This document shows, in pieces, positions 1-8,514 of a stretch of 64,000 nt of DNA. The stretch is from JBPOFY01 sp051252415 (GTDB lineage: Bacteria; Verrucomicrobiota; Verrucomicrobiia; Opitutales; Coraliomargaritaceae). The notes beneath the pieces are model-generated. The model was not told the DNA's origin. It was given only the letters and a program-made list of their open reading frames with translations, and made no database searches. The DNA lies in the NCBI GenBank assembly GCA_051252415.1, contig JBPOGA010000005.1:62001-126000 (forward strand). The letters run 5' to 3'. Both the position numbers and the translations under genes were made by a program. The first letter of the stretch is position 1. The number at the start of each line of letters is the position of its first letter.

Positions 1-2
1 TT

Positions 3-524
3 CTTCGAGGCGGAATATCTGTTGGCCCATTTCACTACGAAAATAACATGTTGCTGAGCCCTGCGCTAGTAAGAGCCTACCGCTATGAGTCAAACTGGGC
101 TGTAAACCCAGTCATTATCATACAAGAAGAGAAAAAGTCATCAGAAGCATACTTATTAAGCTACCCTAGAACCTATAAGAATAAGCATAAGCATTTTTAT
201 CACTTAGACTACCTAGACTTCATCGCTGACACAGAAACTCACGGATTTTATTGCGATGAAGATCGAAAGAACTGGAGCGACAGAGTGAACAACACGCCCG
301 ATGAACGAGACAAAATCATACGCGACTCATATATAAAATCTGCTGTTGCTGCTATGGTGCAACACAAAGAGCAGGTGCTTAAAGCACATAAAGCAACCAC
401 AAGCCAAAGTGCTCGATCAAAGTATCGTTGGCTAATGGATTATCAAAACAGAAAATTAGAGGGATATATTGAACCCTATCAAGTAGCACAGTTTTCTGAT
501 AAAGAAATTGCGGCACACAGCTAG
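3..524 (+). CDS. 3' end of a conserved hypothetical protein, cyclase-fold-like
   Basis: The frame is open from base 3, so the ATG at 48 is probably internal and the gene starts left of the window. The visible 173 residues begin LRGGISVGPFHYENN. An RGGI-x-x-G motif followed by a segment like LLSPALVRAYRYES is what I recall from conserved hypothetical proteins with a class III nucleotide-cyclase-like fold. The downstream part (YEPY, KYRWLMDYQNR) is helical and unremarkable. No catalytic metal site can be judged because the N-terminal half is missing. The DNA is AT-rich compared with the housekeeping genes and the gene lies in the accessory left end. Seen: truncation and motif. Inferred: family. 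Confidence 0.6.
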   Translation, partial: LRGGISVGPFHYENNMLLSPALVRAYRYESNWAVNPVIIIQEEKKSSEAYLLSYPRTYKNKHKHFYHLDYLDFIADTETHGFYCDEDRKNWSDRVNNTPDERDKIIRDSYIKSAVAAMVQHKEQVLKAHKATTSQSARSKYRWLMDYQNRKLEGYIEPYQVAQFSDKEIAAHS

Positions 525-548
525 GTCATGTCGTGATCTAGCTGTGCG
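514..548 (+). terminator. possible hairpin at end of first gene
   Basis: A 9-bp perfect stem (CACAGCTAG at 516-524 with CTAGCTGTG at 538-546, 13-nt loop) overlaps the stop codon. No T-run follows on the plus strand, so it is a weak candidate for an intrinsic terminator. Confidence 0.25.
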
Positions 549-601
549 CAAAACCTACCTCCTGGTTCAGGACACAGATTTATCAATTTAAACCCTTCGT
601 C

Positions 602-1027
602 ATGGCGAACAATCACTCAGCTCCAACACATAAAATCATTGATGTGGTCTGTCTCGTCGCCATAGACCGAAACAACCAGGTGCTGGCCACGCAGCGAGCC
701 GAAGATAAACCACTCGGCCTGCTATGGGAATTTCCTGGTGGAAAAATCGACACAGGCGAATCTGCAGAAGAGGCACTCCGACGTGAGATCATGGAGGAGC
801 TAGGCATCGAGCTCGGTGCACTCACACGCCTAACTGCAGTGACACACGCATATGACTTTTGCACGATTCAGTTAATTCCGTTCCTTTCAAAAGGTGACAC
901 ACGCCCGCAGTTAGGCGAATTGCACGCACATGCGGCAGCACGATGGATCGCATTGGATGAATGGGATCAACTTCAGTGGGCACCGGCCGATCTGCCGATT
1001 ATTGAGAAGCTGCTAAAAAAGGAATGA
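602..1027 (+). CDS. mutT: MutT-like NUDIX hydrolase (8-oxo-dGTP diphosphatase)
   Basis: 141 residues, the usual MutT length. The Nudix box is complete: G47-x5-E53-x7-R61-E62-x2-E65-E66-x-G68. It is preceded by QRAEDKPLGLLWEFPGGK, the typical segment of MutT and the MutY C-terminal domain, where WEFPGGK forms the strand before the box. Family role: cleaves 8-oxo-dGTP to the monophosphate and cleans the nucleotide pool; the acidic residues of the box bind Mg2+. It stands alone with 77 bases before and 54 after. The ATG at 602 has no obvious ribosome binding site, but the reading frame and N-terminus fit the family. Another Nudix substrate is possible. Confidence 0.88.
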   Translation: MANNHSAPTHKIIDVVCLVAIDRNNQVLATQRAEDKPLGLLWEFPGGKIDTGESAEEALRREIMEELGIELGALTRLTAVTHAYDFCTIQLIPFLSKGDTRPQLGELHAHAAARWIALDEWDQLQWAPADLPIIEKLLKKE

Positions 1028-1081
1028 TACGGAAATTTAAACCTTTTCACAACGAGCCAGATCCGGTCGGGTTACCTTCAA

Positions 1082-1612
1082 ATGAAAAACAGATACTTCC
1101 GACGAAAGCTCTTACACCTGTCAAAAAATACGAGATTCGATCCAATCTTAACAACTGATAATGAGATCTTATACACGGCACGCAGCAACACGCTCAAAGA
1201 ACGCATAATAAGTATCGATGATGCACTCCCTGAAATCATCTCCTGTGCGCTTCAGTATGCTCATTCGAATCAAATCGAGCAAATCGCCGACTTACTTCCC
1301 CTGATTATTCGAACTAACCCGAGAGGATACAGAATGGATTTGTGCGAACGATTCTACAGCACAAAAATTAAACGCCTACTTCTGACGCTAGCGTTAAGGC
1401 AATGTGACATCAACAACAGTCAGGACAAAACTAGCATCCTACAACTTTCCGCGAATTTGGGACTACGCACGACCACGCTAAACGACACCGTCAGCCAAAT
1501 AAACAACCTTCTCTTGAAGAACACAACAATCTCCCTGTATCCTTGCAAAAAAGGGCCAAAACCAAACCAACCAACCATCAGCGTTAAAGTCGACCTCACG
1601 CTTCAAAAATAA
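1082..1612 (+). CDS. hypothetical protein, basic and helical
   Basis: 176 residues, not recognised. It is Lys/Arg- and Asn/Thr-rich, with a helical middle (about 45-110) and a segment around 117-145 (KTSILQLSANLGLRTTTLND) that could form a helix-turn-helix, though the match is loose. No signal peptide or membrane segment is seen. It sits 54 bases after mutT and 50 bases before the nuclease-helicase, on the same strand. It could therefore be a regulator or partner of that gene, but this rests on adjacency only. AT-rich codon use, like the neighbouring accessory genes, suggests acquisition. Confidence 0.55.
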   Translation: MKNRYFRRKLLHLSKNTRFDPILTTDNEILYTARSNTLKERIISIDDALPEIISCALQYAHSNQIEQIADLLPLIIRTNPRGYRMDLCERFYSTKIKRLLLTLALRQCDINNSQDKTSILQLSANLGLRTTTLNDTVSQINNLLLKNTTISLYPCKKGPKPNQPTISVKVDLTLQK

Positions 1613-1662
1613 GAATTCTATATTTAATTGAAACTCTCTGGGAGATATAGATACATATACAA

Positions 1663-3732
1663 ATGTCTGCTTGGTATGATTCTTCCTCTGTTCAATTCAT
1701 TCAATCCTCGACCGACGTCGTAGTTGGTCAGCTCGCGAAGACTGCAGCTTCAGAGGGCTGGGACACCCCACCCGCTCAGGAGCATGAATGGAACGCGAGT
1801 ATAGACCTGCTTAAGCATTCTCTCTCTAAAAAACAGAACGAGCGCGTAGAGGTTCTTCAAACAGCTCTCACAGACCCCCGCTTACATGAATTTGAAGACG
1901 TCATTCTAGAATACGACTTCCGTAGACGTGGGCTTCGTATGGACTGCGTCCTCCTCGCTCCTGGAATCATCGTTATTCTAGAATTCAAAAGGCAAACGCC
2001 GACCTTGGCTGACAGGGACCAAGCGATGTCATACGCAATCAACCTTCGTGAGTTTCACGAGGTCACCCAGAAAGCGATTGATGAGGGGAATTTAATAATC
2101 GCTCCGATCGTCGTAAGCACTCAATCCACGTCACCTAGCACCACTGAAATTGCGTTCCATGAAAGTCCATGGAATGCTGTAATCAAAAAATCCCTAGTAA
2201 GCGATGCCAAGGCTCTAGCAGATACTCTAGCTAAGGTGCTTGCCATTCGCAGAGGACGTCAGCGTTTAGACCGTAAAACATGGATTTCCTCTCGCTTTAA
2301 ACCCTCATCGAGTATTCTCGATGCCGCTATTTCGCTCTACGGCCAACATGATGTAAGCGCGATCAACCAGCATGCTGTCCCTGCACAAATCATCGCTGAG
2401 TGTGTCGAAGAACTTCAACAGATCGTCACCGAAGTTCGCGAAAAAAAGGAAAAGCGAGTCATCTTTATTTCCGGAGCACCTGGAGCAGGAAAAACACTCG
2501 TTGGCCTACAACTCTTATTTAAAACTACCGAAAGCATCTTCGTCACGGGCAATGCCCCTCTAGTAGACGTTCTTCAGCTCGCACTAAAGAATTCCTATCG
2601 AGAAAGAAACGCTGCAAATCAGCTTAAAATACCATCCGGCTACAAGAAGCAGCAGCTTAAAACAATCATCGATCTAGCCACATTCCCAATCGAGAAAGCT
2701 CATCGTTTCCTGAAATCTCGATCCAGCACATCAACCCCTTGCAGTGAAACTTTGGTAATTTTTGATGAAGCTCAGCGAACCTACTTGGAAGGGCGAACCG
2801 TCGCAGATGAGAAACTTAAAAAGGACGAAGCGCATCTAGTGCTTGAGTCCCTCGAAAAAGATCATCCTGGCGAGGGGCTCGTGGTTATCTGCCTCCTCGG
2901 GCACAACCAAGCCATCAACACAGGGGAAAGTGGTATCATTTCATGGTTCAAAGCCGTGGATAAGGCAAATGAATGGTCGTATCAAATCAGCGAAGACACC
3001 CTAAATATTGCTGACCTATTTGAGCACGACACCACAAAAAAGCAGTGGACGACCCACCCGAAGAGAAAAACACTTAAAATCGGTCATCTGGATCATTCAT
3101 TACGATTCTATAAGAACAGAGATTTTGAAAAATGGGCGAGTGCTGTCGTTAGCGCCGACTTAAAAGAAGCCAAGATTGTCGCCAATCGCCTGGAACACGC
3201 GGAAATCAAAATGCTGCTCACTAGAAACCTCAACTCCGCTAAAAAATGGATTCAAGAGCATCGCGTTGGTGAGGAACGCGCAGGTATGATCGCAAGCAGT
3301 CAAGCTCGCCGACTCATAGCAGAAGGCATCCACGTCCTTCCGCAAGCAGACTCAAAAATTGGCCATTGGATGCTAGCACCCTCAGGAGACATCCGCTCAT
3401 CGAACACACTCGAGGTCGCGCAGAACCAATTCCAGATTCAGGGGCTTGAACTAGATTACACACTGCTTTGTTGGGATGCAGATTTCCGCCGAACCGAAAC
3501 AGGTTGGGATGTTTTCAAGATCAGCGGTGCAAAATGGCAAAGGCAGAAAAGCGACGAAGAAAAAGCCTACAGAGAAAATTCATACCGAGTCCTGCTCACC
3601 AGAGCGAGAAAAGGGATGGTTATTTATGTCCCTCATGGTGATACCTCTGACAATGACGAAACAAGAAAACCTGAATTCTACGATGCCATCTTTGAATTCC
3701 TCAAATCCTGTGGCTGTCAAACCATAGACTAA
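1663..3732 (+). CDS. PD-(D/E)XK nuclease fused to DUF2075-type superfamily 1 helicase
   Basis: 689 residues. The N-terminal third carries a nuclease signature: D94 in LRMDCVLL, then E107-x-K109 in VILEFKR, then Q120-x3-Y124, the D-(x)n-ExK-Q-x3-Y pattern of RecB/Cas4-like nucleases. The rest is a P-loop helicase: Walker A GAPGAGKT at 271-278, Walker B LVIFDEAQ at 364-371, a motif V-like QIQGLELDY at 591-599, and motif VI YRVLLTRARKG at 641-651. The Walker region and the C-terminal YRVLLTRAR match DUF2075 proteins. Family knowledge: DUF2075 helicases often carry nuclease domains and turn up in accessory or defence-rich DNA. The gene lies between unknown genes, so a role in restriction of foreign DNA is inference. 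No frameshift is seen and all motifs are intact. Confidence 0.8.
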   Translation: MSAWYDSSSVQFIQSSTDVVVGQLAKTAASEGWDTPPAQEHEWNASIDLLKHSLSKKQNERVEVLQTALTDPRLHEFEDVILEYDFRRRGLRMDCVLLAPGIIVILEFKRQTPTLADRDQAMSYAINLREFHEVTQKAIDEGNLIIAPIVVSTQSTSPSTTEIAFHESPWNAVIKKSLVSDAKALADTLAKVLAIRRGRQRLDRKTWISSRFKPSSSILDAAISLYGQHDVSAINQHAVPAQIIAECVEELQQIVTEVREKKEKRVIFISGAPGAGKTLVGLQLLFKTTESIFVTGNAPLVDVLQLALKNSYRERNAANQLKIPSGYKKQQLKTIIDLATFPIEKAHRFLKSRSSTSTPCSETLVIFDEAQRTYLEGRTVADEKLKKDEAHLVLESLEKDHPGEGLVVICLLGHNQAINTGESGIISWFKAVDKANEWSYQISEDTLNIADLFEHDTTKKQWTTHPKRKTLKIGHLDHSLRFYKNRDFEKWASAVVSADLKEAKIVANRLEHAEIKMLLTRNLNSAKKWIQEHRVGEERAGMIASSQARRLIAEGIHVLPQADSKIGHWMLAPSGDIRSSNTLEVAQNQFQIQGLELDYTLLCWDADFRRTETGWDVFKISGAKWQRQKSDEEKAYRENSYRVLLTRARKGMVIYVPHGDTSDNDETRKPEFYDAIFEFLKSCGCQTID

Positions 3733-3787
3733 ATTTCTATACGATTTGAAATGACGCACAAATTGACATGTATACAATATCGAGATT

Positions 3788-4378
3788 TCAGACATCCCCG
3801 AGTATTAGCTTAGCATCACGAAGTAAAGTCGCCACCACCAGAACTTGATCACCTAAAACGACCACTTGATGGTCATTAACCAGACCCTCCATTCGAGCTT
3901 CGTCATCCCAACAATCCGAGACATGCTCACCATTGATTTTGAGTGCTCTAATCGGATTATGAATATTGTGGAGACAACATAACTCTACCTGCTCATCTAA
4001 AACTGGAAGCAAGTAAACCCGGACTAGCGTTTCAAGAACTTTAATTTCATTAAATTCGCCAAACGTGCTCAACCAATTGAGACAATCGCCATCCTCAAAG
4101 CCCCATTTGGTAAGTAAGGATTTTGAATCCAGAGTGACACTTTGCAGCGCATCGAACTTAGCATCACGATTTGGGTCGACTTCAATCACTTCCAAATTGT
4201 CTACGCTGTAGTCAGCAATGACACTATCCAGAAGCTCTTTGGTAATATCAGAACCTCCAGTCAGCACTTGTGAGAAAATCTCCAAGCGATCGTCCGCAGT
4301 TAAACCATTCAACATTTCGTCGTCTCGGAAAAAATCCATAAATTCCTGACGGGTGATACTTGTGTAATCTAATCTCAT
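3788..4378 (-). CDS. hypothetical acidic protein
   Basis: The frame is open to 4477, but the start at 4378 (MRLDYTSITRQEF) is preferred. The residues from there on are duplicated in a short neighbouring reading frame that begins with its own ATG, which fixes where the conserved part begins. That gives 196 residues, strongly acidic, with no signal peptide or membrane helix. I do not recognise the family. The N-terminal motif ITRQEFMDFFRDDEMLN is followed by helices and a C-terminal beta-rich part (HQVVVLGDQVLVVATLL). It converges with the nuclease-helicase gene, with 55 bases between the stops. It could be an independent accessory gene; nothing shows a function. Confidence 0.6.
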   Translation of the reverse strand: MRLDYTSITRQEFMDFFRDDEMLNGLTADDRLEIFSQVLTGGSDITKELLDSVIADYSVDNLEVIEVDPNRDAKFDALQSVTLDSKSLLTKWGFEDGDCLNWLSTFGEFNEIKVLETLVRVYLLPVLDEQVELCCLHNIHNPIRALKINGEHVSDCWDDEARMEGLVNDHQVVVLGDQVLVVATLLRDAKLILGDV

Positions 4379-4510
4379 ATACATCTGAGACCGGATTGGC
4401 CCATCACCGGCAAGAAGATTCTGCTCAGGAAAGCGAATGGTTTGAAACATGGGAAGCAACTGAAGGCTATAAAGCACGATGGGCTCAAAAAATATATGAA
4501 GACATGAATA

Positions 4511-4633
4511 CTACACCTCAACACGATCGTCATTCGACAGTGAGTTGAGTTGCTCATCGTCACGAAAGAATTCCATGAATTCCTGGCGTGTAATCTCTCG
4601 GGAAATCATCTGAGCTTTGGATTGATTCGTCAT
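4511..4633 (-). pseudogene. truncated duplicate of the N-terminus of the neighbouring acidic protein
   Basis: A 40-residue frame starts at ATG 4633 and stops at TAG 4511. Residues 14-38 (ITRQEFMEFFRDDEQLN, then DDRVE) match residues 8-32 of the gene just downstream (ITRQEFMDFFRDDEMLN, then DDRLE) at about three quarters identity. The duplicate then stops, and the 130 bases up to the next ATG show no continuation of the protein. It is best read as the remnant of a tandem gene duplication, or as the first copy after a deletion. A genuine 40-residue peptide sharing an N-terminal domain is less likely. Confidence 0.6.
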
Positions 4634-5372
4634 ATTTAAAGCGGATCGGATGTAACTCACTCCGGCAAGTGAATTTAATAAATCCGTTTACTGATTATTT
4701 CGGATATCCGAAATGCCGTGGCGTGTTAAAACTTTCGGGACCGAGATAGTTTTTTTTGTCAGCACTCGGCAGAGCCATGCCAACGGGCGGCGTTCCGCCA
4801 TTCGACTAAGCTCATGGCCTTGAGCCTGTCGAAACGGCAAGCGAAAGCCCTACGTCAGGCAGTCGCCCCTCATTCCTACCTCAACCTGCTCCGCGCCTCC
4901 GCGTCTCCAGCGATAGCGGGTGGTAAAAACCCGAGCCTACGTCAGAGCCGAAATTGTTCTGTCGTAAAATGATTCTGTCAAAATATTGTCTGTCTAGTCT
5001 GCGCACTGATGTCAGGATGGAGCCTGAAGCTCCCAAAGATACACCCCTTCTGGCACGATTGCTTTTGATGCGTGTGGCGATGAGGGACCATCGCCGCTAC
5101 CTTCCCTAGAATCGAAAGGGCTTTCTCATTTTTGACTCACAGCAGTGTCGCATGATTTTGCCCCTAATGATTTTGCCTCAACCCAATTCGTAGGCTCTGG
5201 CACAGATGGCGGTCGGGACCAGCCGCTACCTCTGATTCCTACGTTTCTGCTTTCCTTATCCACCCATCATCCTGCTAGCTCTGTGTAGGCTCGAAGGGTC
5301 GAGGCATAAAGCCTCTCCTACTCTAAACTTATCACATCGACTTTTGGTAAAAATCACTCAGGGTTTTAAGCA
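4634..5372. other. intergenic stretch with dispersed repeat fragments
   Basis: 739 bases with no convincing gene. It contains a copy of the dispersed motif TTGAGCCTGTCGAAAC near 4820, a solo end of the inverted-repeat element at 4956-4980, a paired AAT(G)ATTTTGCC motif near 5155-5180, and CTGGCACAGATGGCGGTCGG near 5200, which recurs near 9970. Confidence 0.6.
4956..4980 (-). repeat. solo end of the GACAGAAT inverted-repeat element
   Basis: GTTCTGTC, five bases, then AATGATTCTGTCA: the same paired arrangement as the right ends at 6301-6325, 6795-6819 and 8786-8810. No left partner is seen within 200 bases, so this is a decayed or solo copy. Confidence 0.6.
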
Positions 5373-5567
5373 ATGAAGCCTCCTATCGAATTCAGCTATG
5401 GCAAACAATCTGAGTCGTCGAAAGACTACCGTGAAGATTGCTTGAAACTTAGCCCATCAGAAAGGCTGGCTTGCATTCAGAAACTCCGCATCGCATTTTG
5501 GGGTGATGCAGCAGCTACCGGAAGACTTCAAAGATCTGTTGTGTCTCTTAAACGAGCACAAGGTTGA
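5373..5567 (+). CDS. small protein paired with nucleotidyltransferase
   Basis: 64 residues. The core LSPSERLACIQKLRIAFWGD followed by GRLQRSVVSLKRAQG resembles the short proteins often encoded just ahead of DUF6036-type nucleotidyltransferases (a pattern like S-x-EER-x3-L-x2-LR, ending in an LQR box). Its last 65 bases overlap the start of the nucleotidyltransferase gene in another frame, so the two are probably translationally coupled. Such pairs look like toxin-antitoxin modules, but I know of no proof for this family and the role is inference. No membrane segment or Cys motif is seen. Confidence 0.65.
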   Translation: MKPPIEFSYGKQSESSKDYREDCLKLSPSERLACIQKLRIAFWGDAAATGRLQRSVVSLKRAQG

Positions 5568-5952
5568 ATACTTGATAGTGGGCGGCTGGGCACTCGGTGT
5601 TCATGGATACGTTCGTGCGACCGGCGATATGGACATCTGGATCGGGCAATCAGATGCAAACATTCATGGCTTACTTGCCGCTCTCAAAGCTTTTGGTGTG
5701 CCTGATGGAATCGATGGCGAGTTCTTTAAAGAAAACGGCAATGCATTTCGGATGGGCACTCCTCCCTTGCGAATCGAAATCATTACTGAAGCTAGTGGGA
5801 TCGACTTTACCGCGAGTTATCCAAACAAAGTAATCATAGAAGCGGACGGTATTGAGATCCCATTTATCGGCTATGAGGAACTGATCAAAAACAAGCGTGC
5901 GAGTGGCCGGTTACGCGACCTCGCGGACCTCGAAGGTCTCGGCGAGAAATGA
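5503..5952 (+). CDS. nucleotidyltransferase (DUF6036-like)
   Basis: 149 residues from GTG 5503, or 148 from ATG 5506. The nucleotidyltransferase core is clear: G27-G28 in YLIVGGWALGVHG, then R38-x-T40-x-D42-x-D44 (RATGDMDIWI), the GG...DxD metal-binding arrangement. The C-terminus ends in LIKNKRASGRLRDLADLEGL, typical of this family. Family function: transfer of a nucleotide to a target, in some relatives tRNA or a partner toxin. The start lies inside the preceding small gene (65-bp overlap), which argues for one functional unit. A repeat island follows directly, consistent with a mobile or accessory setting. The substrate cannot be told from sequence. Confidence 0.8.
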   Translation: MMQQLPEDFKDLLCLLNEHKVEYLIVGGWALGVHGYVRATGDMDIWIGQSDANIHGLLAALKAFGVPDGIDGEFFKENGNAFRMGTPPLRIEIITEASGIDFTASYPNKVIIEADGIEIPFIGYEELIKNKRASGRLRDLADLEGLGEK

Positions 5953-5970
5953 ATAATAGTGCTGAACGAA

Positions 5971-6362
5971 GGAGTTCTTACGCAGATGGCGGAGCAAATA
6001 ACTTCCACCGATACGACGGACGCGACGGAGGTTCGACAGGCTCACCTGAGCAGCGCGTCCCTCCAGAAGAAATGATTTTTCCTGCAATTATTTTGACTCA
6101 ACCCAATCACTCAGCTTATGACCGCGACTACTTCGCTGTTCCGTGACGTGAGATAAATCGGAAAAGATCAAGGAACTGAATTCTGACAGAATCATTTGAC
6201 GACAGAATTATTTTCCGAGAGCCGATCAGATTGGCAGGGAAGAACGATTTTTGAAAAGGGCTATAGACGCTTTCCCCTGATTCACTTCTGAGCAGTAATC
6301 GTTCTGTCATATAATGATTCTGTCAAAAATCCACGCCGTGGTAAGCTCCGATGCCCTCCTGA
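5971..6362 (+). repeat. long direct repeat, copy A
   Basis: 392 bp, repeated at 6465-6856 with exactly 494 bp offset and only a handful of substitutions, mainly in the first 60 bases. A third copy with a deletion near its left end lies at about 8515-8868. The inverted-repeat element 6184-6325 is embedded in it. Confidence 0.9.
6184..6325. mobile_element. MITE-like inverted-repeat element, copy A
   Basis: 142 bp. The ends are a perfect 13-bp inverted repeat (TGACAGAATCATT at 6184-6196, AATGATTCTGTCA at 6313-6325). A second inner pair follows at a similar spacing (GACAGAA 6201-6207, TTCTGTC 6302-6308). The interior has no coding capacity but shares GAGCCGAT and GAGCAGTAAT with the diverged copy at 12214. 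No target duplication is visible, because the flanks belong to the larger repeat. Confidence 0.65.
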
Positions 6363-6464
6363 GCCCTAGCGACACGTCCGCCATAGCCTTGGCGAAGGAG
6401 GTAGCGGTTGGTTTATAATCAGTCTCAAAGTCGCCCCACCCCAACAACCCAGTTTCTAGCCGAC

Positions 6465-6856
6465 GGAGTTCTTACGGAGATGGCGGAGCAAACAACTTCT
6501 ACGGATACGGCGGACGCGACGGAGGTTCGACAGGCTCACCTGAGCAGCGCGTCCCTCCAGAAGAAATGATTTTTCCTGCAATTATTTTGACTCAACCCAA
6601 TCACTCAGCTTATGACCGCGACTACTTCGCTGTTCCGTGACGTGAGATAAATCGGAAAAGATCAAGGAACTGAATTCTGACAGAATCATTTGACGACAGA
6701 ATTATTTTCCGAGAGCCGATCAGATTGGCAGGGAAGAACGATTTTTGAAAAGGGCTATAGACGCTTTCCCCTGATTCACTTCTGAGCAGTAATCGTTCTG
6801 TCATATAATGATTCTGTCAAAAATCCACGCCGTGGTAAGCTCCGATGCCCTCCTGA
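6465..6856 (+). repeat. long direct repeat, copy B
   Basis: 392 bp, second copy of 5971-6362. The two diverge abruptly after the shared CTCCTGA at the right. The near identity suggests a recent segmental duplication. Confidence 0.9.
6678..6819. mobile_element. MITE-like inverted-repeat element, copy B
   Basis: Same 142-bp element as 6184-6325, offset by 494 bp, with identical ends. Confidence 0.65.
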
Positions 6857-7695
6857 TCGATAGCAACACGTCCACTATAGCCCTGGCGAAAGAGGAAGTG
6901 GGGAACTCAAATGGGGTCATGTCGTTAGGGGCAGGCACTTTTTCAAATACTAGGATACACAGCCGAAAGGGCGTCGCCCTTCCTCCTTCCGCTACGAATG
7001 AAGATCGTGGATGAATAATGGCCGTTGCTGAACCATCGCCGCACCCTTCCCATTGACTTGGCGTCTCTGCGTGAGTCTTTTTCATTTCACTGCCCCCACT
7101 GCCAACTTCCCACTGAATGGCGCGCAGAGACCAACCGTCGCTAGAGCTATGGCGTGGCACGGCGCACGCCGCTACCGATCCACTCTCCACTGAATGGCGC
7201 GCCCTTCGGCAGGCTCAAGGCCCGGGACGCACGCCGCTACCTCAACTCACAGCTGAGTCGCATGATTGCTACGCCATCTTCGGCAGACCTGCGTATGCCT
7301 CTAATTATTTTGCCTCAACTCACGTCGTTAAATGAAAGCGACAAGAGTGTCGCTTCTACGCCAGAGCCGAAAGGGCTTCGCTCTTCCGCTGCGATTGGAT
7401 CTGTAGGGGGACTAACACTGCATGGCGATCAGGGACCATCGCCACGACCTGTATGTCACCCCCTCCAGGAGAGCGGTCAGGCGAGGACGCTGACCCTCCA
7501 ATTGCGTGTTCAATAGTAATGATTTTGCCTCTAATTCACGCCGTGATCAGATCCGCGTTCATCCGTGTCTTTTCGTGTGCCCACAGACCGTTTACGCTTC
7601 CAAAATTCCAAATTGTTATTAAAATGTAAAAAGCCCGTCATTTCTAGCTCCCCCTCTTGATTATAGCTCACTGACATACCCCCCCCACAGAAAGT

Positions 7696-8256
7696 ATGAC
7701 AATTTCAGAATTATCCCGCAGGATCAGCATGTCTCCGGACGAGCTACTTAAAGAGCTGACCCTCCGCGGCATCGAACTTGAAGGCATCGAAAGCGAACTG
7801 GACGAAGAGCGAGCCAAAGCGATTCTCAAAGCATCCACCTACTATATGAAGGTAGACTTTAACGCCTTACTTGGAAAAGAGATCCATGATAAAGCAAAAG
7901 CAGCTGAAATACAGGAACTCCTTCGCCGCAGGCATCCGCTCAAAGCTCTATATGTAAACCATCGCGACTACTGGGTGAAAACAGTAGAATTCCTGCAGCA
8001 TCATTGGGCACTGATTGAGCGACAAGAAACCGGCGTGATCGTGCACTTCTTACGGGACCGTGGTGGAAAATTCGATCAGATACATTTCTCGTCGAAACAG
8101 GAAGCGGAGCGTGCGTTACAGTTCAACGACTTTGCGATCTATGATGCGACTGGCGAAAATGACTTTATCGACCCGCCAAGGGAGCCTCTAATGCAAAGCG
8201 GACGCATAGAACCCGGAATATACTCCAGTGGGCAATTGTGGAACAAACTCATATAG
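7696..8256 (+). CDS. hypothetical protein with IF-2 N-terminal-like helical domain
   Basis: 186 residues. Residues 1-45 (MTISELSRRISMSPDELLKE, then LTLRGIELEGI) resemble the small helical domain at the N-terminus of translation initiation factor 2, where a short helix is followed by an L-x2-LTxxGI turn. The remainder is mixed alpha/beta with an aromatic patch (HRDYWVKTVEFLQHHW) and is not recognised. No membrane segments. It is isolated by repeat-rich DNA on both sides. A run of C at 7679-7686 lies just ahead of the ATG, with no clear ribosome binding site. The domain guess is tentative. Confidence 0.6.
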   Translation: MTISELSRRISMSPDELLKELTLRGIELEGIESELDEERAKAILKASTYYMKVDFNALLGKEIHDKAKAAEIQELLRRRHPLKALYVNHRDYWVKTVEFLQHHWALIERQETGVIVHFLRDRGGKFDQIHFSSKQEAERALQFNDFAIYDATGENDFIDPPREPLMQSGRIEPGIYSSGQLWNKLI

Positions 8257-8514
8257 CACAGACGGCCTGGTATTGTGAAGCAAATGTGGCCATGTCGTTA
8301 TCTTTGCAATTACTAGTATTTAGTAAGTCATTATCCTTTAAAAATGAATCGCCTCCTAAAACTGAAGGAGAGCTGGAGTTTTAAATAATCGCCCTACAGC
8401 AGAGTCGCATAATTTTGCACCTTATCATTTTGCCTCAATCACGCCGTCCCCAGTCTAGCCCGTGCACAGATGCCAGGACGGAGCCTGACGCTCCCGAAGG
8501 ATACATCTAATGCG

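Larger units (their letters stand above)
5953..7695. other. 1.7-kb repeat island without genes
   Basis: No convincing coding gene. It contains two near-identical 392-bp direct repeats (5971-6362, 6465-6856), each with an inverted-repeat element. Beyond them are scattered fragments that recur elsewhere in the window: CCGTCGCTAGAGCTATGGCG near 7134 and again near 8983 and 10001, TTCGGCAGGCTCAAGG near 7206, and AATNATTTTGCCTC motifs near 7300 and 7520. Short open frames inside the repeats occur identically in both copies and are not taken as genes. Confidence 0.65.

Noticed and set aside
6128..6804. Identical 60-residue minus-strand frames at 6128-6310 and 6622-6804
   Set aside because: They exist because the DNA is duplicated, read across an inverted-repeat element and have no protein-like features.
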